The notes below the pieces were generated by a model. It made no database searches. It saw only the letters and a list, made by a program, of their open reading frames with translations, and was not told the origin of the DNA. This document shows positions 58,341-64,000 of a stretch of 64,000 bases of DNA, piece after piece. The position numbers were made by a program, and so were the translations under genes. The first letter of the stretch is position 1. Every line of letters starts with the position of its first letter. This stretch comes from Hominenteromicrobium mulieris (GTDB lineage Bacteria; Bacillota; Clostridia; Oscillospirales; Acutalibacteraceae), in NCBI RefSeq assembly GCF_020687165.1, contig NZ_JAJEQC010000002.1. One strand, 5' to 3'.

Positions 58341-58507
58341 AACACGGTTCACCAAAGTTTTTTCTGCGGTGCGCCGCAAAACAGCTTTTTCGTTCTGAGC
58401 ACAAGGCATCGCCGCGTGTAAGCCGAAAATGGATAGAGGTATATTCCGCAGATAGATTCTGCGCTTTTTGTGCTTCCTGCATTTTCGGCAGGGAGCATTT
58501 TTGTTTT
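58341..58507 (+). ncRNA. Structured leader with intrinsic terminator, unassigned riboswitch candidate
   Basis: Between promoter and gene lie about 130 nt with hairpins TGCGG-TGCG-CCGCA (58365-58378) and CGCAGA-TAGAT-TCTGCG (58447-58463), and a possible long-range ACACG/CGTGT pairing (58342-58346 with 58415-58419). A strong terminator follows: TGCTTCCTGC/GCAGGGAGCA (58471-58497) then TTTTTGTTTT. Segment 58399-58408 (GCACAAGGCA) could pair with the terminator 5' arm as an antiterminator. I do not recognise a known riboswitch class here. Confidence 0.55.
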
Positions 58508-58536
58508 GCTTGTTTTATAAAAACGGGAGGTGTTTT

Positions 58537-58812
58537 ATGCAGACACGCGTAGCCGTGATGAGCATTATTTTAGAAGATAACGCCCACGCGGAAGAAATCA
58601 ACGACATTCTGCACCTGTACGGCCGGTACATCATCGGACGTATGGGGCTGCCGTACAGACAGAAAAATATCAACATCATCTGTGTGGCGGTGGATGCCCC
58701 ACAGGATGTCATCAGTGCCATGGCGGGAAAGCTCGGGCGCGTGCGCGGCGCCAACATCAAAACGGCGTATTCCAATTTCACGAGCACAGAGCCGGAAATC
58801 AAAACGGAGTGA
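58537..58812 (+). CDS. TM1266-like iron-only hydrogenase system regulator
   Basis: A 91-residue protein with an ACT/NikR-C-like ferredoxin fold: VAVMSIILEDNAHAEEINDILHLYGRYIIGRMGLPY and INIICVAVDAPQDVISAMAGKLGRVRGANIKTAYS. This family regularly accompanies hydE/hydG/hydF and is called a putative regulator of the [FeFe]-hydrogenase system. GGGAGG lies before the ATG at 58537. It is the first gene of the maturation operon, followed 58 bp later by hydG. Confidence 0.9.
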   Translation: MQTRVAVMSIILEDNAHAEEINDILHLYGRYIIGRMGLPYRQKNINIICVAVDAPQDVISAMAGKLGRVRGANIKTAYSNFTSTEPEIKTE

Positions 58813-58870
58813 TCCGAAAAAATGACTAACGGGAAAGTGAACTGACCCGAAAGAAAGGAAAATTCAAATT

Positions 58871-60286
58871 ATGTACGATCCGAAATCCTTAAAAGCAGAG
58901 GAATTTATCTGCCACGAAGAAATTGAAGACACCTTAAAATACGCGGACGAGAACAAAGATAACCTGCCGCTCATCCGCGAAATTCTCGATAAAGCCCGTC
59001 TGTGTAAGGGACTTTCACACCGCGAAGCATCCGTTTTGCTCGCCTGCGAAGACCCGGAGATTCTGGACGAAATCTATAAGCTTGCAAACGAGATCAAGCA
59101 CAAGTTTTACGGTAACCGCATTGTCATGTTCGCGCCGCTGTACCTTTCCAACTACTGCGTGAACGGCTGCACCTACTGCCCGTATCACCGCCAGAACCAC
59201 CACATCCCGCGCCGCAAGCTGACGCAGGAGGAGGTCGCAAAGGAAGTCATTGCGCTGCAGGACATGGGTCATAAGCGCCTTGCCATTGAAGCCGGCGAAG
59301 ACCCGGTGAATAACCCCATCGAGTACATTCTCGACTGCATCAAGACCATTTACAGCATTCAGCATAAGAACGGCGCCATCCGCCGCGTAAACGTCAACAT
59401 CGCCGCGACGACCGTGGAAAACTACCGCAAATTAAAGGAAGCCGGCATCGGCACGTACATTCTGTTCCAGGAGACCTACCACAAGGAAAGCTACGAAAAG
59501 CTGCATCCCACGGGCCCGAAGCATAACTACGCCTACCACACCGAGGCGATGGACCGCGCCATGGAGGGCGGTATCGATGACGTGGGTCTCGGCGTTCTGT
59601 ACGGCCTTGAAATGTACCGTTACGAGTTCTGTGGCCAGCTGATGCACGCGGAGCACCTTGAAGCCGTGCACGGCGTAGGCCCGCATACCATCAGTGTGCC
59701 GCGCCTTAAAAAAGCCGACGACATTGACCCGACGAAGTTTGATAACGGCATCAGCGACGAAACATTCGCGAAAATCTGCGCACTTATTCGTATCGCCGTG
59801 CCGTACACCGGCATGATCATCTCCACGCGTGAGAGTCAGAAGGTACGCGCGCAGGTTATCAATCTCGGCGTTTCGCAGATCAGCGGCGCATCCCGTACCT
59901 CCGTCGGCGGCTATGCCGAAGAGGAGCGCCCCACCGACACCGAGCAGTTCGACGTTTCCGATCAGCGCTCCCTTGACGAGGTCGTCCGCTGGCTGATGGA
60001 GACCGACCACATTCCGTCCTTCTGCACGGCATGCTACCGCGAGGGCCGCACCGGCGACCGCTTCATGAGCCTGTGTAAGAGCGGACAGATCCAGAACTGC
60101 TGCCACCCGAACGCACTCATCACCTTAAAAGAATTCCTCGAGGACTACGCTTCCCCGGAGACGAAGGCCATCGGCGAAAAGATGATCGCGCAGGAGCTTG
60201 AAAATATCCCGAACGAGAAGACCCGCAGCATCGCAAAGGGCTACGTTGAAAAGGTCGCCCACGGCGAGCGCGACTTCCGTTTCTAA
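58871..60286 (+). CDS. hydG: [FeFe]-hydrogenase maturase HydG
   Basis: A 471-residue radical SAM tyrosine lyase that makes the CO and CN ligands of the H-cluster. The SAM cluster motif is CVNGCTYC (Cys 96, 100, 103). The C-terminal second cluster region has CTACYREGRTGDRFMSLCKSGQIQNCCHPNAL, the diagnostic HydG ending that separates it from ThiH. GAAAGGAAA precedes the ATG. It lies between the TM1266-like gene and hydF; hydE and the hydrogenase itself are not in the window. Confidence 0.96.
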   Translation: MYDPKSLKAEEFICHEEIEDTLKYADENKDNLPLIREILDKARLCKGLSHREASVLLACEDPEILDEIYKLANEIKHKFYGNRIVMFAPLYLSNYCVNGCTYCPYHRQNHHIPRRKLTQEEVAKEVIALQDMGHKRLAIEAGEDPVNNPIEYILDCIKTIYSIQHKNGAIRRVNVNIAATTVENYRKLKEAGIGTYILFQETYHKESYEKLHPTGPKHNYAYHTEAMDRAMEGGIDDVGLGVLYGLEMYRYEFCGQLMHAEHLEAVHGVGPHTISVPRLKKADDIDPTKFDNGISDETFAKICALIRIAVPYTGMIISTRESQKVRAQVINLGVSQISGASRTSVGGYAEEERPTDTEQFDVSDQRSLDEVVRWLMETDHIPSFCTACYREGRTGDRFMSLCKSGQIQNCCHPNALITLKEFLEDYASPETKAIGEKMIAQELENIPNEKTRSIAKGYVEKVAHGERDFRF

Positions 60287-60322
60287 AACTTTCGGTTATT
60301 CTTTAAAAGGCAGGCGACTTCT

Positions 60323-61522
60323 ATGGCAGACCTCAACCAGACCCCCTCGGCAAACCGTGTGCACATCGCCTTTTTCGGCAAGCGCAACGCCGGTAAATCC
60401 AGCGTGGTGAACGCCGTTACGGGGCAGAATATCTCCATTGTGTCCGATGTCAAGGGCACCACGACCGACCCCGTGCAGAAAGCCATGGAGCTTTTGCCGC
60501 TTGGCCCGGTCGTCATCATCGACACGCCCGGCATGGACGACGAGGGCACCGTGGGCGAGCTGCGTGTGCAGCGCGCCCGGCAGGTACTCAATAAAGCTGA
60601 TATTGCGGTGCTCGTCATCGACGGCACGGTCGGCAAAAGTGCGGAAGACCTCGCACTGCAAAAGCTCATCGAGAAAAAAGGCGTGCCGTATATCATCGTA
60701 TTGAATAAAGCCGACCTCGGCGGCTTCAAAGATGAAAATGACAACGAAATCGCGGTCAGCGCGAAGACGGGCGAGCATATTTTTGAGCTCAAGGAAAAGC
60801 TTGCCGCCATCGCTGCAAAGGGGCAGAACACCAAAGTTATTTTGGGTGACTTACTTGAGCGCGGCGACCACGTGGTGCTCGTCACGCCCATCGATTCCTC
60901 CGCGCCGAAAGGCCGCATGATTTTGCCGCAGGTGCAGGCCATCCGCGACATTCTGGACGCGGGTGCAACATGCTCTGTCACGCAGGTGGAAGAGCTTGCG
61001 GGCGTGCTGAACGGCCTCAAAACGCCGCCGAAGCTCGTTGTTACGGACAGCCAGGCATTCGGCAAAGTAAAGCAGATCGTGCCCGAGCGCATTAAGCTCA
61101 CGTCATTCTCCATCTTATTTGCGCGCTACAAGGGCGTTTTAGAGACGGCCGTGCGCGGCGCGGCGGCTATTGAGAATCTGAAAGCGGGCGACCGTATTTT
61201 GATCTCCGAAGGCTGCACGCATCACCGCCAGTGCGGCGATATCGGCACCGTGAAGCTGCCCGCATGGATCCGCAAACACACCGGCAAGGACTTTGAATTC
61301 GAGTTTACCTCCGGCGGCGGATTTCCCGAAGATCTTTCGCCGTATGCCCTTATTGTGCACTGCGGCGGCTGTATGCTGAATGAACGCGAAATGCAGTTCA
61401 GACAGTCTTCCGCCGAAGAAAAAGGCGTGCCGTACACGAACTACGGCATTCTCATTGCATATATCAATGGCATTTTAAAGCGGAGCTTAGCCCCGTTTGA
61501 CGAATATGCCTCCATGATTTAA
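60323..61522 (+). CDS. hydF: [FeFe]-hydrogenase maturase HydF
   Basis: A 399-residue GTPase scaffold that carries the 2Fe subcluster to the hydrogenase. GTPase motifs: GKRNAGKSS (19-27), DTPGMDD and NKAD. A dimerisation domain follows. The C-terminal cluster domain has the ligands EGCTHHRQCGDIG and HCGGCMLN. Length is typical. It follows hydG by 36 bp and ends the operon at a strong terminator. Confidence 0.96.
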   Translation: MADLNQTPSANRVHIAFFGKRNAGKSSVVNAVTGQNISIVSDVKGTTTDPVQKAMELLPLGPVVIIDTPGMDDEGTVGELRVQRARQVLNKADIAVLVIDGTVGKSAEDLALQKLIEKKGVPYIIVLNKADLGGFKDENDNEIAVSAKTGEHIFELKEKLAAIAAKGQNTKVILGDLLERGDHVVLVTPIDSSAPKGRMILPQVQAIRDILDAGATCSVTQVEELAGVLNGLKTPPKLVVTDSQAFGKVKQIVPERIKLTSFSILFARYKGVLETAVRGAAAIENLKAGDRILISEGCTHHRQCGDIGTVKLPAWIRKHTGKDFEFEFTSGGGFPEDLSPYALIVHCGGCMLNEREMQFRQSSAEEKGVPYTNYGILIAYINGILKRSLAPFDEYASMI

Positions 61523-61538
61523 GCTGTATTTGCAAAAG

Positions 61539-61577
61539 ACAGTCCCGGTTTCAAACGAGCGCGGGGCTGTTTTTTTG
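61539..61577 (+). terminator. Terminator after hydF
   Basis: ACAGTCCCG (61539-61547) pairs with CGGGGCTGT (61562-61570, one G-U), followed by seven T. Confidence 0.8.
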
Positions 61578-61681
61578 TCGTTTTGTGGGTGGTTTTGTAT
61601 GAAAAAAGCGGACATCAGAGGACATCGGAGGACAAAATTATTACGGAACTGTTAAAAGTCAAAAAAATCGCGATTTTCCTA

Positions 61682-61710
61682 TTGACTTTTCTTGACCAAG
61701 TGATTAGAAT
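61682..61710 (+). promoter_or_regulatory. Promoter of groESL
   Basis: TTGACT (61682-61687) and TAGAAT (61705-61710), 17-bp spacer, directly before the CIRCE element. Confidence 0.8.
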
Positions 61711-61714
61711 AAGT

Positions 61715-61741
61715 TTAGCACTCGGGGATAAGGAGTGCTAA
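61715..61741. promoter_or_regulatory. CIRCE element, HrcA operator
   Basis: TTAGCACTC (61715-61723), 9-bp spacer, GAGTGCTAA (61733-61741): a perfect match to the HrcA operator consensus. It places groESL under heat-shock repression by HrcA. Confidence 0.97.
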
Positions 61742-61900
61742 AGCGTAAGCGGCACAGTTCCCCGAGACCTAAACTTGTATTTCTTTACCGACCGGGCCGC
61801 ACCCCGGCGGGTTTCGCGGCGCACCCCGCTGTACGCGAAAAATTTATTTATGAACTGCGGGGAGAAAGGATACGGCGCATTAGGCGCCGAGGTGGAAGTT
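61742..61900 (+). other. Long GC-rich groES leader
   Basis: About 160 bp between CIRCE and the groES ATG. It contains GC-rich inverted repeats around 61790-61830 but no terminator and no leader ORF with a good ribosome site. The stretch 61578-61681 between the hydF terminator and the promoter holds nothing I can identify. Confidence 0.4.
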
Positions 61901-62185
61901 ATGACCATTAAGCCTTTGACAGACAGAGTACTCATTCAGGCCGAGAAAGCGGAGGAGACCACAAAGAGCGGCATCGTGCTGACAAGCGCGGCACAGGAGA
62001 AGCCGCAGATCTCCCGTGTTATCGCAGTAGGCCCCGGCGGCATGGTAGACGGCAAGGAAGTTGTTATGCAGCTTAAGGCCGGCGACCGCGTCATCACCGG
62101 CAAGTACACCGGCACGGAAGTGAAGATCGACGGCGAGGAATACACCATCGTTCGTCAGTCCGATGTTCTGGCAGTCGTTGAGTAA
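61901..62185 (+). CDS. groES: Co-chaperonin GroES
   Basis: The 94-residue lid of the GroEL chamber. It starts MTIKPLTDRVLIQAEKAEETTKSGIVL, with the mobile-loop region around residues 17-32, and ends EEYTIVRQSDVLAVVE. The ATG at 61901 (GAGGTGG upstream) gives the normal length; earlier in-frame codons would add a non-family extension. It is under CIRCE control and co-transcribed with groEL (51-bp gap). Confidence 0.97.
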   Translation: MTIKPLTDRVLIQAEKAEETTKSGIVLTSAAQEKPQISRVIAVGPGGMVDGKEVVMQLKAGDRVITGKYTGTEVKIDGEEYTIVRQSDVLAVVE

Positions 62186-62236
62186 TTTGAGTTTCAGTCT
62201 TTATTTTTGATATTTGGAATTGTGAGGTAATTTATT

Positions 62237-63865
62237 ATGGCAAAGCAGATCATTTACGGCGAAGAAGCCAGAAAAGCATTGCTCGGCGGTATCAACAAGC
62301 TTGCAGATACCGTTAAGATCACCCTTGGCCCGAAGGGCAGAAACGTTGTGCTCGATAAGAAGTTCGGCGCACCGCTCATCACGAACGACGGCGTGACAAT
62401 CGCTAAGGAAGTTGAGCTTGAAGATCCGTTTGAGAACATGGGCGCACAGCTCGTGAAGGAAGTTGCAACCAAGACGAACGACGTTGCAGGTGACGGCACC
62501 ACGACCGCAACACTGCTTGCACAGGCACTCATCCGTGAGGGCATGAAGAACGTTACCGCAGGCGCAAACCCGATGGTTCTGAGAAAGGGCATTCAGAAGG
62601 CGACCGAGACCGCTGTTGAGGCGATTGAGAAGAACGCCAAGAAGGTCTCCGGCACGAAGGACATTGCCCGTGTTGCAGCTGTTTCCTCTGCAAGTGAGCA
62701 GATCGGCAACCTCATCGCCGACGCGATGGAAAAGGTCACGTCCGACGGCGTTATCACCGTTGAAGAATCCAAGACGGCTGAGACGTACAGCGAGGTCGTA
62801 GAAGGCATGATGTTCGACCGCGGCTACATTACGCCGTACATGGTCACCGATACCGACAAGATGGTCGCTGTCATCGACGACGCGTACATCCTCATCACCG
62901 ATAAGAAGATCTCCAACATTCAGGAGATTCTGCCGCTGCTCGAGCAGATCGTACAGTCCGGCAAGAAGCTCGTCATCATCGCGGAGGACATTGAGGGCGA
63001 GGCGCTGACCACCCTGATCCTCAACAAGCTCCGCGGCACGTTCACCTGCGTGGGCGTTAAGGCTCCGGGCTTCGGCGACAGAAGAAAAGAAATGCTCACC
63101 GATATCGCAACGCTCACCGGCGGCCAGGTCATCTCCAGCGAGCTTGGCCTTGAGCTGAAGGATACCACCGTTGATCAGCTCGGCCGTGCACGTCAGGTCA
63201 AGATCGACAAGGAAAACACCATCATTGTTGACGGTGCAGGCGACAGCGAGGCCATCAAGAGCCGTGTCAGCCAGATCAGAAGCCAAATTGAGACCACCAC
63301 GTCCGATTTCGACCGTGAGAAGCTGCAGGAGCGTCTTGCAAAGCTCGCAGGCGGCGTAGCAGTTATCAAGGTCGGTGCGGCTACCGAGGTCGAAATGAAA
63401 GAGCAGAAGATGCGCATTGAGGACGCTCTGGCTGCAACGAAGGCTGCTGTTGAAGAGGGCATCGTCGCAGGCGGCGGCACCGCACTCATCGATGCGATTC
63501 CGGCTGTTAAGGCCTATGTCGATTCCGTTGACGGCGACGAGAAGACCGGCGCTGCCATCGTTCTGAAGGCGCTTGAGGAGCCGGTTCGCCAGATTGCTGC
63601 GAACGCAGGTCTGGAGGGCTCCATCATCATTGAGCACCTGAAGGCAAAGAACACCGTCGGCTACGGCTACAATGCTCTGACCGATACCTACGGCGACATG
63701 ATCGACGAAGGCATCGTTGACCCGACGAAGGTCACCCGTTCCGCTCTGCAGAACGCTTCCTCCGTAGCTTCCACCGTTCTGACCACCGAGTCCCTCGTGG
63801 CAGACATCAAGGAGCCGGCTGCACCCGCAGCTCCGGCAGCACCGGACATGGGCGGCATGTACTAA
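62237..63865 (+). CDS. groEL: Chaperonin GroEL
   Basis: A 542-residue HSP60 chaperonin. It starts MAKQIIYGEEARKALLGGINKLADTVKITLGPKGRNVVLDK, has the ATP-binding NDVAGDGTTTATLLAQAL (about residues 78-95) and ends in the glycine/methionine tail DMGGMY. Heavily biased codons indicate very high expression. TGTGAGG lies upstream of the ATG. No clear terminator is visible before the window ends. Confidence 0.98.
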   Translation: MAKQIIYGEEARKALLGGINKLADTVKITLGPKGRNVVLDKKFGAPLITNDGVTIAKEVELEDPFENMGAQLVKEVATKTNDVAGDGTTTATLLAQALIREGMKNVTAGANPMVLRKGIQKATETAVEAIEKNAKKVSGTKDIARVAAVSSASEQIGNLIADAMEKVTSDGVITVEESKTAETYSEVVEGMMFDRGYITPYMVTDTDKMVAVIDDAYILITDKKISNIQEILPLLEQIVQSGKKLVIIAEDIEGEALTTLILNKLRGTFTCVGVKAPGFGDRRKEMLTDIATLTGGQVISSELGLELKDTTVDQLGRARQVKIDKENTIIVDGAGDSEAIKSRVSQIRSQIETTTSDFDREKLQERLAKLAGGVAVIKVGAATEVEMKEQKMRIEDALAATKAAVEEGIVAGGGTALIDAIPAVKAYVDSVDGDEKTGAAIVLKALEEPVRQIAANAGLEGSIIIEHLKAKNTVGYGYNALTDTYGDMIDEGIVDPTKVTRSALQNASSVASTVLTTESLVADIKEPAAPAAPAAPDMGGMY

Positions 63866-64000
63866 TGAAGAGCGCTTAAACCGCATGAAAACGTCATAAA
63901 ACGTTGATCCCCCGCACAGGAAATTGAACCGCACCAGATTATGCGGACAGCACAAAAAGCCCCCATGTAGGATATTGAGTTTTAAGCGGAGTGGCGCAGC
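63866..64000. other. Unannotated right edge
   Basis: The 135 bp after groEL contain no open frame with a ribosome site, no strong hairpin and no repeat copy that I can see. Confidence 0.4.

Noticed and set aside
58365..58378. The TGCGG-TGCG-CCGCA hairpin in the hydrogenase-maturation leader as a fourth copy of the intergenic repeat.
   Set aside because: It shares only the TGCG loop; the following hairpins and the CAAAGACTTT tail are missing.
62201..63955. A 584-codon open frame antisense to groEL, and similar long antisense frames opposite the MORN gene (1390-2835), pflB (12784-14109) and the sugar-binding protein gene (6072-7310).
   Set aside because: They mirror genes with strong family identity and strong codon bias, have no ribosome sites or promoters of their own, and their translations show no family motifs.
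1..64000. tRNA, rRNA, insertion sequences, prophage or integration sites.
   Set aside because: I looked for these and saw no tRNA-like cloverleaf, rRNA core sequence, transposase, integrase or flanking target duplication.

Overview
The window looks like chromosome of an anaerobic, gut-type member of the Clostridia (Firmicutes), most likely in the Oscillospirales/Ruminococcaceae neighbourhood. Reasons: a SCIFF peptide with its radical SAM maturase (a Clostridia hallmark), a six-gene Rnf complex, [FeFe]-hydrogenase maturation genes, pyruvate formate-lyase, GH130/GH36 mannan enzymes, clear AAAGGAGG-type ribosome sites, sigma-A-like promoters with 17-bp spacers, and a CIRCE element on groESL. I see no rRNA, tRNA, phage, IS element or CRISPR array. 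The base composition is moderately GC-rich and fairly even.

Layout. 1-2.9 kb (minus): a metallo-beta-lactamase-fold gene running off the left edge, coupled to an acidic MORN-repeat protein. 3-9.5 kb (plus): a YesM/YesN-type two-component system and the sugar ABC importer it probably controls (binding protein and two permeases, no ATPase). 9.6-11.9 kb (minus): a tandem DUF1538 membrane protein with a double PII-like protein. 12-15.2 kb (minus): pflB-pflA behind a ZTP (pfl-motif) riboswitch with a terminator. 15.2-18.9 kb (minus): a FecBCD-type metal/chelate importer led by a small siroheme/4Fe-4S reductase-like protein. 19-21.1 kb (plus): an SH3 lipoprotein and two TrkA proteins. 21.3-26.5 kb: alpha-galactosidase, GH130 mannoside phosphorylase with a cre-like site, a CBM9-like protein and a methyltransferase. 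26.6-31.3 kb: a MATE transporter, then the SCIFF / ScfB / PLP decarboxylase operon. 31.4-35 kb: a sulfur-assimilation block, metY and cysK divergently transcribed with leader ORFs and shared palindromes, followed by an Rrf2 regulator. 35-40.2 kb: RmuC and an amino-acid ABC system whose two binding proteins are circularly permuted. 40.3-47.8 kb: an IlvD-family dehydratase, a lipoprotein, aroD, asparaginase, cutC and a two-domain AAA+ ATPase. 48.1-53.1 kb: two CobW-type GTPases, one with a 29-residue His/Cys repeat, then an RNA methyltransferase, a lipid kinase and an acetyltransferase. 53.2-61.5 kb: rnfCDGEAB and then a TM1266-like regulator, hydG and hydF. 61.7-63.9 kb: groES-groEL.

The genes fit a fermentative anaerobe that takes up and phosphorolyses mannan-type glycans, makes acetyl-CoA and formate through PFL (tied to one-carbon status by the ZTP switch), and handles ferredoxin electrons through Rnf and [FeFe] hydrogenase. 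The less routine items are the circularly permuted binding proteins, an unassigned structured leader with a terminator before the hydrogenase-maturation operon, a covarying multi-hairpin intergenic repeat in three copies, and short leader ORFs before cysK (tandem Cys codons) and metY (Met codons).
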